Assembly: GCA_016699855.1 (NCBI GenBank)
Contig: CP064988.1
Coordinates: forward strand, 4,430,501 to 4,494,500
Source: Rhodospirillales bacterium
GTDB taxonomy: Bacteria; Pseudomonadota; Alphaproteobacteria; Reyranellales; Reyranellaceae
Direction of reading: 5' to 3'
Length of the DNA: 64,000 nt
Within the stretch, counting starts at the first letter, position 1. Each line of letters begins with the position of its first letter. Positions 1-8,804 of the stretch are shown here, in pieces. Position numbers and translations under genes: made by a program. The notes beneath the pieces were generated by a model. The model saw nothing but the letters and a program-made list of their open reading frames with translations, was not told where the DNA came from and did no database searches.

Positions 1-2
1 CC

Positions 3-605
3 GAGCTCGTGGCGCTGTACTGGATGCATGGCGTCAAGGGCGCGTGGCACGGCTTCGTGAAGCTCAACGACACCTGCTCGATCGCCTTCGTGCAGAGCCC
101 CGACATCGCCAAGGTGCCGCGCCAGATCGGCGTGACGCATTCCGGCAACGCCGGCGCCCCCTGCGCGCCGGGCGCGATGCAGCACCTCGCCCTCAACGTG
201 AACGGCGACGAGGAGCTGCTGGCGATGCGCGACCGCATCCGCTCGCGCGGGATCAACGTGTTCGGCCCGATCGACCACGGCTTCTGCAAGTCGATCTACT
301 TCGCGGGCCCTGAGAATCTCAGCCTCGAGTTGTCGACCTCGCCGGTACCGATCGACGCGCGCGCGTGGATCGATCCGGAGGTCGTCGGGCTGGCCGGGAT
401 CAGCGCCGAGGAGCTGGCGCGCTACAAGGCGCCGGCGGCGTGCCGCAACGACGGGCCGCCGCTGCCGCAGCCGCCCGTCGATCCCGCGAAGCCGCACATG
501 GTCTATCCCGAGGCGCGCTACAAGGCGATGGTGGCGATGCCCGACGACGAGTACACGCGCGTGCGCAGCGAGACGACGCCGCCGGTCCGGCTCGCGGCGG
601 AGTAG
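3..605 (+). CDS. VOC-superfamily (glyoxalase/dioxygenase-like) protein, 5' partial
   Basis: The reading frame is already open at the left edge (codons for E-L precede the first GTG at 9), so the N-terminus lies outside the window. The visible part has a vicinal-oxygen-chelate half-module: a QHLALNV strand with a candidate metal-binding His near residue 59, and a later NLSLELS strand with a candidate Glu ligand. VOC proteins bind a divalent metal and carry out isomerase, dioxygenase or lyase chemistry, and the substrate cannot be read from this fragment. The C-terminal 90 residues are Pro-rich and look like a family-specific tail. The next gene starts 6 bp downstream on the same strand, suggesting cotranscription with the esterase. 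Confidence 0.7.
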   Translation, partial: ELVALYWMHGVKGAWHGFVKLNDTCSIAFVQSPDIAKVPRQIGVTHSGNAGAPCAPGAMQHLALNVNGDEELLAMRDRIRSRGINVFGPIDHGFCKSIYFAGPENLSLELSTSPVPIDARAWIDPEVVGLAGISAEELARYKAPAACRNDGPPLPQPPVDPAKPHMVYPEARYKAMVAMPDDEYTRVRSETTPPVRLAAE

Positions 606-611
606 GACGGG

Positions 612-1541
612 GTGATCGACCCCGAACTGCTGCCGTTCCTCGCGTTCTGGGACGCCGCCTGGGCCGCCGCGCCGCCGGTCGCGACCATCGCCGACCGCCG
701 CGCGCGCATCGAATCGCTGGCCGCCGGCTTGCGGCCGGCGCTTCCCGACGGGCTCGTCGAGGAGGAGCGTATCGCCGCGCACGCCGGACGCTCGGTGCGC
801 GTGCGCGTGTTCCGGCGCACCGGCGACACGGACGCCCCGTGCCTGGTGTTCCTGCATGGCGGCGGCTTCGTGATGGGCAGTCCCGAGACCCATGCCGACA
901 TCGCGATAGTGATCGCCCGCGACGCCGGCTGGACGGTCGTCAGCGTCGACTACGCGCTGGCGCCGGAGCGGCCGTTCCCCGCGGGATTCGACGATGTCGG
1001 GACCGCGCTGGACTGGGTCCGCGCGAGCGCCGCCGGTCTCGGCGTCCGCGCCGACGCCGTCGCGGTCGGGGGCGACAGCGCCGGCGGCAACCTCGCCGCC
1101 GCGATCTGCCTGGCGCGGCGCGGTGCGCCGTCGGCGCCGGTCGGCCAGCTATTGTTCTATCCCGCGGTCGACACCGGCTCGTCGCGGCCGTCCTACGTCG
1201 AGAACGGCGACGGGCCGATCATCACTTCAGCCGGCGTGCGAGGCACGTGGTCGACGTATTGCCCCGACGAGTCGCTGTGGCGTGACCCGCGCGTGGCGCC
1301 GCTGCTGGCGCCGGACCACGCCGGATCGCCGCCGGCCTTCGTCGCCGTCGCCGAGCACGATCCGCTGCGCGACGACGGCCGCGCCTACGCCGACGCGCTG
1401 CGCGCCGCCGGCGTGCCGGTCGCGTTCAGACCGGGAACCGGTCTGATCCACGGGCATCTGCGCGCGATGTCCTACTGCGCCGCCGCCCGCGCCGAGCTCG
1501 CCGCCGCCTGCGACTGGCTGCGGATACTGGCGCCGCGTTGA
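612..1541 (+). CDS. Alpha/beta hydrolase, hormone-sensitive-lipase-like esterase
   Basis: A 309-residue carboxylic-ester hydrolase of the HSL (family IV) type. The HGGG oxyanion motif is at residues 82-85, the nucleophile motif GDSAG at 154-158 (Ser156), and the other triad members are probably Asp250 in EHDPLRDDG and His280 in LIHGHL. Length and motif order match bacterial HSL esterases, which hydrolyse short acyl esters in the cytoplasm. It starts with GTG at 612, 6 bp after the VOC gene, so the two probably form an operon. The physiological substrate is unknown. A REP palindrome interrupted by an IS30 element follows its stop codon. Confidence 0.88.
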   Translation: MIDPELLPFLAFWDAAWAAAPPVATIADRRARIESLAAGLRPALPDGLVEEERIAAHAGRSVRVRVFRRTGDTDAPCLVFLHGGGFVMGSPETHADIAIVIARDAGWTVVSVDYALAPERPFPAGFDDVGTALDWVRASAAGLGVRADAVAVGGDSAGGNLAAAICLARRGAPSAPVGQLLFYPAVDTGSSRPSYVENGDGPIITSAGVRGTWSTYCPDESLWRDPRVAPLLAPDHAGSPPAFVAVAEHDPLRDDGRAYADALRAAGVPVAFRPGTGLIHGHLRAMSYCAAARAELAAACDWLRILAPR

Positions 1542-1574
1542 GGTAGGGCGCCGGCGCGCGGGTCCGTCTCCGCT

Positions 1575-1620
1575 GTCATCCCGAGCGCAGCGAGGGATCA
1601 TTCCGACGCTCTCAAGATCC
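1575..1620. repeat. REP palindrome, left part, interrupted by the IS30 element
   Basis: Bases 1575-1599 read GTCATCCCGAGCGCAGCGAG plus GGATC, the consensus arm of a palindrome found several times in this window. After a short loop the second arm begins (AAGATCC up to 1620) and is cut off by the insertion element. The rest of that arm resumes at 2655-2676. Confidence 0.8.
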
Positions 1621-1627
1621 CCCTGAG

Positions 1628-1647
1628 TTCACAAACGAGGCGCAACA
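1628..1647 (+). repeat. IS30 left terminal inverted repeat
   Basis: The 20-bp sequence matches the reverse complement of 2629-2648 at 18 of 20 positions, ending in the shared block CGAGGCGCAACA. Confidence 0.85.
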
Positions 1648-1665
1648 CCAGCTTAAGGTGTTGCC

Positions 1666-2654
1666 ATGGGTACACGATACGACCACCTCGACCTCGACGA
1701 GCGGTGCGAGATTGCCCGCCTTCGACAAGCCGGCCAGTCGATCCGCCAGATCGCTGCAGCTGTGGATCGCGCGCCATCGACCATCTCGCGCGAGCTGAGG
1801 CGCAACAGCGGGACCACGGTCGGCTACAGGCCGGCCTACGCCCAGGAGCAGGCCCGCGCCCGGCGATGGACCGGCTCCGCCTCGAACGCGACGCGGACCT
1901 GCGCGGCCTCGTCCTCGGGCGCCTCGCCCAGGGCTGGTCGCCCGAGCAGGTCGCCGGCCGCCTCGGACGCGAGCGCGCCGCCAGCATCAGCCACGAGAGC
2001 ATCTACCGCTTCATCCACGCCCAGCGCCGTCGCACCAACGACGCCGCCTGGCGCAACTACCTGCCGCGCCGCAAGCACCGCCGCGGCCGGCTCGGACGGC
2101 GCAAACGCTCCGTCGACGATCTCATCAAGGGCCGCGTCCCCATCGATCTACGGCCCCCCGGCGTCGACGGCCGCCGCACCTTCGGCCACTGGGAGGGCGA
2201 CCTCATGTCGTTCGCCACGCCCGGCCGGACCATCCTCGTCGCCCACGAACGCAAGTCCCGTCTGGTCCTGGCGGCGCACCAGCCCGGCAAGCTCCCCGGA
2301 CCCGTCGCCGAGCGGCTTCTCGCCTGGTTCCAGCGGCTCGATCCCCGCCTGCGACGCACCATCACCTTCGACAACGGCACGGAGTTCGCCCGCCACGGCT
2401 CGCTCGCCGACGCCCTCGGCCTCCGCGCCTTCTTCTGCGACCCCCACAGCCCGTGGCAGAAGGGCGGCGTCGAGAACGCCATCGGACGCCTGCGCGGACG
2501 CTTGCCACGCAAGACCGACCTCGACACGATCACTCTCGACCGCCTCGACGCCGCGATTGCCGCCTACAACAACACGCCCCGCAAGTGCCTCGCCTTCAGG
2601 TCCCCGGCCGAGGTCTTCTTCGACAAACTGTTGCGCCTCGAATGTGAATCCACA
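1666..2654 (+). pseudogene. IS30-family transposase, frameshifted
   Basis: Starts at ATG 1666 with the IS30 helix-turn-helix region (DLDERCEIARLRQAG, then TISRELRRN). Frame 1 encodes the N-terminus up to about RRWTGS, and the remainder is in frame 3 (RLERDADLRGLV onward). The break is at about 1877, where restoring one C (ggctcCcgcctc) would rejoin the frames. The DDE catalytic core is intact in frame 3: GHWEGDLM, FDNGTEF, and Glu in KGGVENAIGRLRG. In the corrected frame there is no stop inside the element; the frame runs on past the right inverted repeat, which can occur in this family. A programmed frameshift is unlikely because IS30 transposases are normally one ORF. It is either inactivated or a base was miscalled. 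Confidence 0.85.
2629..2648 (-). repeat. IS30 right terminal inverted repeat
   Basis: TGTTGCGCCTCGAATGTGAA, the inverted partner of 1628-1647. It overlaps the 3' end of the transposase reading frame. Confidence 0.85.
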
Positions 2655-2676
2655 CCCTCGTTGCGCTCGGGACGAC
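2655..2676. repeat. REP palindrome, right remainder beyond the IS
   Basis: CCCTCGTTGCGCTCGGGACG followed by AC continues the second REP arm cut at 1620-1623. It has two mismatches to the consensus CCCTCGCTGCGCTCGGGATGAC. Confidence 0.75.
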
Positions 2677-2714
2677 GGTTCGCGGGCGCGATCGCGCCCG
2701 TTCGCGGATCGCCG

Positions 2715-4331
2715 CTACACGCCGATCTTCTCCCGCCGCAGGCGGATGCCGGCCTTCTCGCGGTCCCACGTGTCGGCGGTGATGCCCTCCGTGCGCAGCA
2801 TGTGCTTCTGCACCTTCTGCGTCGGCGTCTTGGGCAGCGCGTCGACGATCCGCACGTAGCGCGGCACCATGAAGTGCGCCATGCGCGGGATCAGGAACCG
2901 CGTCAGCTCCTCCGGATCGATGCTGGCGCCGTCGACCGGCGAGACCACGGCCAGCACCTCGTCCTCCGCGAACTCGCTGGGCACCGCGACGACGGCCGCC
3001 TCCTTGACGGCGGGATGGGCGCAGACCTCGGTCTCTACCTCGAACGAGGAGATGTTCTCGCCGCGGCGGCGGATCGCGTCCTTCATGCGGTCGACGAAGA
3101 AATAGTTGCCGTCGGCGTCGAGCCGGAAGGCGTCGCCGGTGTGGAACCAGCCGTTGCGCCACGCCCGCACCGTGGCCTCGGGATTCTTATAGTAGCCGTG
3201 GTTCATGGCCCACGGGCGGTCCGTGCGCACGATCAGCTCGCCGACCTCGCCGGTGGCGACCTCGCAATCGTTCTCGTCGACCACGCGCACCTCGACGCCG
3301 GGCCGCGGCCTTCCGCACGTGCCGAGCGGACCGGGATTGCGGCCGGACACGAGCGGCGTCGAGACCTCCGTCATGTTGAAGACGGTGTAGATGTCGCAGC
3401 CGAAGCGGGCGGAGAACGCCTCGGTGTCCTCGCATAGCGGCACCATGATCGCGGTGCGCAGCGTGTGGTCGCGGTCCTGCGGGCCGGGTGGCTGCTTGAC
3501 CAGGAACGTCGCCATGACGCCCAGCAGCACCACCGTCGTCGTCCGCGTCTCGCGCACGACGCGCCAGAACGACGCCGTGTCGAAGGCGTCGACCACGGCG
3601 ACGGAGCCGCCCTTGATCAGCATCGTGTAGACCGCGATCGTGCCGCCGACATGGAACAGCGGCAGGTTCACCATGTAGCGGTCGTCCGGCCCCATGAAGT
3701 GGAAGGGGTCGTTGCCCATCGAGTAGGCCTGCAGATAGGACGACAGCACGCCCTTCGACGGGCCGGTCGTGCCGGACGTATAGACGATGCACTGCGTGTC
3801 CCACGGCGCGATGTCGCGGTTTAGCGCCGGCGGCGCGGCGTCGGCCGGCTCGAGCGCGGCGGCGGGATGCGCGGTCAAACCCGGCACCGGCGCGCCGGCG
3901 CCGCCGAGCAGCACCGCGTCGGTCAGCTTGGCGCGCGACACGTCGGCCAGGCGTCCCACGAGGTCGGCGTGCGCCACGATCAACTTCGCGTCGGAGTTCT
4001 CGACGACGTGCTCCAGCAACCGCCCGCGGTAGGCGAGGTTGATCGGCACGTACACGGCGCCGAGGTAGTTGAGGCCGAACCAGACGCGGACCGCGTCCGG
4101 CCCGTTGGGCAGCCACGACAGCACGTGGTCGCCCTGCGCCACGCCCAGCGCGCGCAGGCCGGCGGCGGTGCGCCGCGTGATCTCCAGCGTCTGGCGGTAG
4201 GTCCAGACCGTGCCGTCGGCGAAGCGCGCGAACTCCTTGTCGGGCGTCTCGGCCGCGCGCCGCTCCAGCAGCGGCCGCAACACGCAATCCTCGGCGGCGG
4301 GGATGCGCGGATCGCGCCATGTCGTGGTCAT
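2715..4331 (-). CDS. AMP-forming acyl-CoA ligase (CaiC/FadD-like)
   Basis: A 538-residue ANL-superfamily enzyme that would activate a carboxylic acid with ATP to an acyl-AMP and then form the CoA thioester. The P-loop-like motif YTSGTTGPSKG is at residues 184-194, the hinge-region motif with HTGD and DRMKDAIRRRGENIS is present, and the C-terminal KTPTQKVQK supplies the catalytic lysine of the A10 motif. Length is typical. It lies 33 bp downstream of the carboxyltransferase gene on the same strand, so the two probably form an operon in which an acid is activated and its CoA ester carboxylated. The chain-length class cannot be assigned. Confidence 0.9.
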   Translation of the reverse strand: MTTTWRDPRIPAAEDCVLRPLLERRAAETPDKEFARFADGTVWTYRQTLEITRRTAAGLRALGVAQGDHVLSWLPNGPDAVRVWFGLNYLGAVYVPINLAYRGRLLEHVVENSDAKLIVAHADLVGRLADVSRAKLTDAVLLGGAGAPVPGLTAHPAAALEPADAAPPALNRDIAPWDTQCIVYTSGTTGPSKGVLSSYLQAYSMGNDPFHFMGPDDRYMVNLPLFHVGGTIAVYTMLIKGGSVAVVDAFDTASFWRVVRETRTTTVVLLGVMATFLVKQPPGPQDRDHTLRTAIMVPLCEDTEAFSARFGCDIYTVFNMTEVSTPLVSGRNPGPLGTCGRPRPGVEVRVVDENDCEVATGEVGELIVRTDRPWAMNHGYYKNPEATVRAWRNGWFHTGDAFRLDADGNYFFVDRMKDAIRRRGENISSFEVETEVCAHPAVKEAAVVAVPSEFAEDEVLAVVSPVDGASIDPEELTRFLIPRMAHFMVPRYVRIVDALPKTPTQKVQKHMLRTEGITADTWDREKAGIRLRREKIGV

Positions 4332-4364
4332 CGCTTCTCTCCGATGGACGTCCCGGCGCCGCGC

Positions 4365-5960
4365 TCAGAACGGCTCGATCAACCGCTTGCGGGTGGCGCG
4401 CGGCGGTGGCGGTGGGACGGTCGCCAGAGTGTTCAGGAGGATTTCACGCGTGTCCGCCGGATCGATCACGTCGTCGTAGTGGAAGCGCGACGCCACCTCG
4501 ACGGCGGTGTTGGAGCGCTTCAGCTCGTCGGTGAGCCGCTTGTGGAGGGCGGCGCGCTCGTCGAGGTCGGCGACCGCCTCCAGCTCCTGCCGGTAGATGA
4601 TGTTGACGGCGCCCTCCAGGCCCATGCCACCGTACTCCGCGGTCGGCCACGCCAGAAGGATCGCGGGATTGAGCGGGCGCGATCCCATGATGTAGTAGCC
4701 CAGCCCGTAGGCCTTGCGCAGCACCACGGTCATCACCGGGATGGTCGCGTTGGCCAGGGCGGTCAGCACGCGGGCGCTGTGGCGCACCAGCCCCGTCTTC
4801 TCGACGTCCGGACCGACCATCAGGCCGGGCGTGTCGCACAGCAGCAGCACGGGGATGTCGAAGGCGTCGCAGATCTGGATGAAGCGCGCCGTCTTGACCG
4901 AGGCCGGGCTGTCGATCGCGCCGGCCAGGAACATCGGCTGGTTGGCGACCACGCCGACCGGACGTCCACCCAGCCGGATCAACGAGGTCACCACCGCGCG
5001 GCCGAACGCCGGCTTGAGCTCGAGGACGCTGCCGACATCGGCGAGGCCGTCGATCACCTTCCGCACGTTGTACGCGCGACGGGGACTCTCCGGCACGATG
5101 TCGCGCAAGGCGGTCGGATCGGGCGGGGCGGTGAATGTCGGCGACGGTCCGGAGAAGTAGCCGAGGTATTTTTTCGCCACGGCGATGGCCTGCGCCTCGT
5201 CCTTGACCAGCACGTCGACCACGCCCGAAGCGACGTGGACGTCGATCGGGCCGATTTCCTCCGGCGTCAGCCGCACGCCCAGCGCGGCCTCGACCAGCGG
5301 CGGGCCGGCCATGCCCATCGATGTGCCTTCCAGCCCGATCAGCAGGTCGCACATGCCCGCGAGGTTGGCCTGTCCGGCGAAGGCGCGGCCCGGCAGGATG
5401 CCGATGGTCGGCACCAGCCCCGACAGGCGCGCGAACACCACGAAGGTCGGCGTGGCGCCACGGGTGTCGACGGTCATGTCGTGCGGCCGCGCGCCGCCGC
5501 CGTCGAGCCAGCACACCACCGGCAGCCGGTTGCGCTCGGCGTGCTCGAAGATGCGCGTCGCCTTCTGGTGGTTCATCGCGCTCTGCGTGCCGGCGTAGAC
5601 CGTGTAGTCGTAGAACATCAGGTCGACCGGCCGCCCGTCGATGCGCGCCGTGCCCATGACGATGCCGTCGGCGGCGCCTTCCATGCCCTTCACGGCCGGG
5701 CGCACCAGGCCGCCATACTCGACGAAGCTGCCGCCATCTGTCAGGGCCGCGATCGCTTCGCGCGTCGTCCAGCGTCCGCGCTTGCGCTGCTGCGCGACGG
5801 CCTTCGGACGGGCGTCGTCGAGGGTCGCCGCGCGCGCCTCGCGGGCGCGCTGGAGATCGCCGCGCGGGGCGGCGTCGGCGGGCTTCTCGCTCACGACGCC
5901 ACCCGGCGGCGTGGCGGGATCGGTCGAGGTAAACGGCTGTTCATGCCGCGACGATAGCAC
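4365..5960 (-). CDS. Acyl-CoA carboxylase carboxyltransferase (beta) subunit
   Basis: A 531-residue carboxyltransferase of the propionyl-/methylcrotonyl-CoA carboxylase beta type, which transfers CO2 from carboxybiotin to an acyl-CoA. Crotonase-fold signatures visible include GGSFVEYGGL, QANLAGMCDLLIG, VVANQPMFLAGAID, CDTPGLMVG and RKAYGLGYYIMG. No biotin carboxylase/BCCP subunit occurs in the window, so the alpha subunit must be elsewhere. The start is uncertain: GTG at 5960 gives the longest form, but the GCTATCGTCG block there resembles a promoter -10 region, and GTG at 5894 (residue 23, MSEKPADAAP) is an alternative. An acyl-CoA ligase follows after 33 bp. Confidence 0.9.
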   Translation of the reverse strand: MLSSRHEQPFTSTDPATPPGGVVSEKPADAAPRGDLQRAREARAATLDDARPKAVAQQRKRGRWTTREAIAALTDGGSFVEYGGLVRPAVKGMEGAADGIVMGTARIDGRPVDLMFYDYTVYAGTQSAMNHQKATRIFEHAERNRLPVVCWLDGGGARPHDMTVDTRGATPTFVVFARLSGLVPTIGILPGRAFAGQANLAGMCDLLIGLEGTSMGMAGPPLVEAALGVRLTPEEIGPIDVHVASGVVDVLVKDEAQAIAVAKKYLGYFSGPSPTFTAPPDPTALRDIVPESPRRAYNVRKVIDGLADVGSVLELKPAFGRAVVTSLIRLGGRPVGVVANQPMFLAGAIDSPASVKTARFIQICDAFDIPVLLLCDTPGLMVGPDVEKTGLVRHSARVLTALANATIPVMTVVLRKAYGLGYYIMGSRPLNPAILLAWPTAEYGGMGLEGAVNIIYRQELEAVADLDERAALHKRLTDELKRSNTAVEVASRFHYDDVIDPADTREILLNTLATVPPPPPRATRKRLIEPF

Positions 5961-6038
5961 GCGCGCCGCCGCCCGCCAGCGCGCCGTGACGCGATCGCGC
6001 CGCCGCTTCAGCGCCGTGGAGGCGCGCGTGGTCGTCGA

Positions 6039-7882
6039 TCAGTGCGGCGCGGCGCCGGAGATCGCGCTGCCGTGGCGGAACTCGGTGACCATGTTGCGGT
6101 CGGTCACAATCTCCAGCTTCCGACGCGACGCCGCCTCGACCTCGGCGATGGTCACGAGCTTCCGGTTGGCGATGCCCGCGACCACGCGGCGGTCGGCCTC
6201 GGCCGCCGGATCGAGGATGGGCTTGCCATCCAGCGTCATCGCCCAGAGGCGCTTTTCGATCAAGGCCGGCGGCAGGTCGGGCGGCGCCATCCAGCCGAGG
6301 ATGAAGTTCTCGTAGCGCCGCGCGTGCGGGAACACCGAAGCCGCCGTCTTGAACGCGTCGTCCGATCCGGAGCCGTTGTAGGTGATCATGCCGCCGGGAT
6401 TGAGGTGGCCGCGGGCGATCTCGAGAAACTCGCGCGACAGCAGGTTGGTGGCGTAGGCGCGCCAGTGCACGCTGGTGTTCATCACGATCAGGTCGTATCG
6501 CTCGGCCGGGTGGCGCTTGAGCCAGCGGCGGCCGTCGTCGACATGGACGACGATGCGGCGGTCGTCGAGCCGGGATTGAGGTGGCCGCGGGCGATCTCGA
6601 GAAACTCGCGCGACAGCAGGTTGGTGGCGTAGGCGCGCCAGTGCACGCTGGTGTTCATCACGATCAGGTCGTATCGCTCGGCCGGGTGGCGCTTGAGCCA
6701 GCGGCGGCCGTCGTCGACATGGACGACGATGCGGCGGTCGTCGAGCAGCGGCGCGACGGCGGGATAGCGCCGGATCAGCTCGACGTAGCCGGGGTTGATC
6801 TCGACGGCGTCGATGCGCTCGAGGTTCGGCAGACCCTGCAGCAGGCGGGTCCACGCGCCGGCGCTGAGGCCGATCACCAGCACGCGCCGCGCGTCTTGCG
6901 CGGCGGCGGCGAAATAGAACATGCGGTCGATGCGGTTGGCGTTTGTGCGCGGATCGAGGTTGACCCGGCCGTCGTAGACGCCGTCGCCGAACACGATGTC
7001 GCCGCGCGCGGAGTCGACGAGCGTGTGCACGATGCCGTGGCGGTTCTCTACGAGATGCCGGACCTCGGTCGACGCGACGTTGGGATCGCGCGCCAGCCCG
7101 CGCTCGACCACGGTCTCGACCAGGTTGAAGGGTCCGAGCAGCGCGGCGCCGGCCAGCGCCACGACCACGCCGCCGTCGGCCAACGTCGCGCGGGCGGCCG
7201 GCGGCGTGAACATGCGCAGCAGCGCCTCCTGACGGCGCGAGCTGGCGCGCGCCGATTCCGGCAGCGGCGCGCTTTCGCCGGCGGCGCGGGGGATCGCGGC
7301 CAGCAGCGTCGCGCCGAGCACGGCGCTCGACGCCGCGACCAGCGCCAGCGCTGTCTGCAGCGACACGACGTCGAGCAGGTAGAAGCCGGTCACCAGCGGC
7401 CCGCAGGTCGAGCCGAGGATATTGGCGCAGTAGACCTTGGAGAAGCCGCCGCCGAGGCGGCGCGTGTCGGCGCCGGCGCCGAGCTGGTGCACGATCGGGA
7501 ACAGCACGCTCTTGACCAGCGCGGTGGTGATCATCGCCAGCGCCGCGACCCCGGAACCGACGGCGCTGCCGTGCGCCAACGCGAACAGCCACGGTCCGGC
7601 GACGTCGATTCCGGCGGCGATGACGAACACCCAGCCGCAATGGCGCAGCAGGGCGCGCTGGAGGTCGACGCCGGCCAGCCCGCGCGCCGAGGCGCGGCGG
7701 CAGAGGTCCTTGCCGATGTCGGCGCCCAGCGCGATGCCCAACAGGTAGGTCGCGAGCACGAAGGCGAAGGCCTGCGGGATGCCGCCGAACGAGAACGCGA
7801 CGAGGCGCGTCCACAGGATCTCCTGGCTGAGGCTCAGGAAGCCGGCGAGGAACGACAGCGCGTGCGGCAGGTAGCGGGGCAT
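6039..7882 (-). pseudogene. Fused membrane/spermidine-synthase-like protein, broken by a 176-bp tandem duplication
   Basis: Starts at ATG 7882 (MPRYLPHALSFLAGFLSLSQ). The N-terminal half carries a multi-helix membrane region of the type fused to spermidine-synthase-like domains, and the C-terminal half has a SAM/dcSAM-binding Rossmann domain (ARRVLVIGLSAGAWTRLLQG, IDAVEINPGYVELIRRYP, YDLIVMNTS). A direct duplication (6393-6568 = 6569-6744, 176 bp) shifts the frame after HLNPG. The rest of the protein (GGMITYNGSGSDDAF to the end) resumes in another frame and stops at 6039. Removing one copy restores a 555-residue ORF. The start lies 2 bp after the stop of the companion membrane gene. These fused proteins are not classical polyamine enzymes and their substrate is unknown. 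Confidence 0.85.
6393..6744. repeat. 176-bp exact tandem duplication
   Basis: Bases 6393-6568 are repeated at 6569-6744 with period 176, not a multiple of three. The unit lies wholly inside the spermidine-synthase-like gene and creates its frameshift. The boundary block GTCGTCGAGC is shared by the two junctions. It could be a recent slippage/recombination event or an assembly error. Confidence 0.95.
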
Positions 7883-7884
7883 GG

Positions 7885-8535
7885 TCAGGCCTCCGCCGCG
7901 TTCGCCGGCGCGGGCGTCCGCAGGAACAGCAACGCGGCGCACACCACCAGCGCGTTGACGGCGGCGGCCAGCGCGATGGCGCCGTCGAGCGTGGTGAACC
8001 GGAACAGCGCGAAGGTCGGCACGGCGGCGCCGGCGCAGGCGCCCATCGTGTTCACGAAATACAGCCGGCCGGTCTCGACGCCGACGTCGCCGTCATCGTC
8101 GACCCCGGTCGCCGCCCGCCGGGTGCGCACGGCGTTGGCGACCAGCAGCGGAAGGGTCGCGCCCATCATCGTGGTCGGGATCAGCAGCAGCAGGAAGTTG
8201 GCGACCGCCACGGTGGCGAACGAGGCGCCGACGAATGCGTCGCCCACCGCCGGCAGTACCCAGCCGCTGGCCGCGCCGAACAGCCCGATCGCCGCCTCGA
8301 AGCAGATGAACGCGGTGGTCGTGCGGGCGGGGAACCGGTCGGCCACCGCCCCGCCGATCAGCGAGCCGACGCCGAGACCGAGCATGAAGGTCGACACCAC
8401 GATGGTGATGGAGTGCAGATCGATGCCGAAGGCGTCGAACAGCAACCGCTGCCAGCACGGCTGGTAGGTCAGCGCCGCGAAGCCGGAGGCGAAGAACAGG
8501 GCCGACAACAGCCGGTCGCGGAATTCGGAGCGCAT
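7885..8535 (-). CDS. Membrane protein, N-terminal partner of the spermidine-synthase-like gene
   Basis: A 216-residue integral membrane protein with about six hydrophobic segments (SALFFASGFAALTYQ, TIVVSTFMLGLGVGSLIGG, FLLLLIPTTMMGATLPLL and others). It resembles the membrane half of fused MFS/spermidine-synthase proteins, here encoded as a free gene. It ends 2 bp before the larger fused gene, so the two are probably translated together and may form one membrane assembly. The ATG at 8535 (MRSEFRDRL) sits inside a REP palindrome arm. The open frame upstream is only read-through of the palindrome (RAQRGIFQWRKDPS), so I do not extend it. Confidence 0.8.
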   Translation of the reverse strand: MRSEFRDRLLSALFFASGFAALTYQPCWQRLLFDAFGIDLHSITIVVSTFMLGLGVGSLIGGAVADRFPARTTTAFICFEAAIGLFGAASGWVLPAVGDAFVGASFATVAVANFLLLLIPTTMMGATLPLLVANAVRTRRAATGVDDDGDVGVETGRLYFVNTMGACAGAAVPTFALFRFTTLDGAIALAAAVNALVVCAALLFLRTPAPANAAEA

Positions 8536-8584
8536 CGAGGGATCTTTCCGCCACTGAAAGATCCCTCGCTGCGCTCGGGATGAC
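8527..8584. repeat. REP palindrome overlapping a start codon
   Basis: Arms GGAGCGCATCGAGGGATCTT and AAGATCCCTCGCTGCGCTCG (continuing GGATGAC) flank the loop TCCGCCACTG. The left arm contains the complement of the ATG (8533-8535) of the downstream minus-strand gene. The remainder of the 270-bp gap to the next gene (8585-8804) is GC-rich with no recognisable gene. Confidence 0.85.
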
Positions 8585-8804
8585 GCCGGCCGCCATGGTG
8601 CGACCCGGCGCGTAGGGATGGCGCTGGCGCCCCCTCGGAAGACGGCCCCGGAGGGGGGCGGCGCTGCTTCGGTGCTGGTGGTGCCGGCGGGGCGCCGCCG
8701 CTCTGGCGGCGCCGGCTGTGCTCGCGGCAAGGAGCGGCCGGCCGCTCCCATAAGCCGCGATTTGCTCTACGTTGCGCCGTCCGGCCGGTCGGCCGACGGG
8801 GGCG

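Larger units (their letters stand above)
1624..2654 (+). mobile_element. IS30-family insertion sequence
   Basis: An approximately 1.03-kb element carrying an IS30-type transposase. Terminal inverted repeats are visible: 1628-1647 (TTCACAAACGAGGCGCAACA) pairs with 2629-2648 with 18 of 20 matches, and weaker similarity extends a few bases outward. Flanking CCC at 1621-1623 and 2655-2657 could be a 3-bp target duplication, a size normal for the family. If the element and one CCC are removed, a REP palindrome is restored. Size, inverted repeats and transposase all fit IS30; exact ends are inferred. Confidence 0.85.

Noticed and set aside
1666..2654. Programmed ribosomal frameshifting in the IS30 transposase
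   Set aside because: IS30 transposases are typically one continuous ORF, and a single missing C at about 1877 explains the split; no slippery heptamer was noted.
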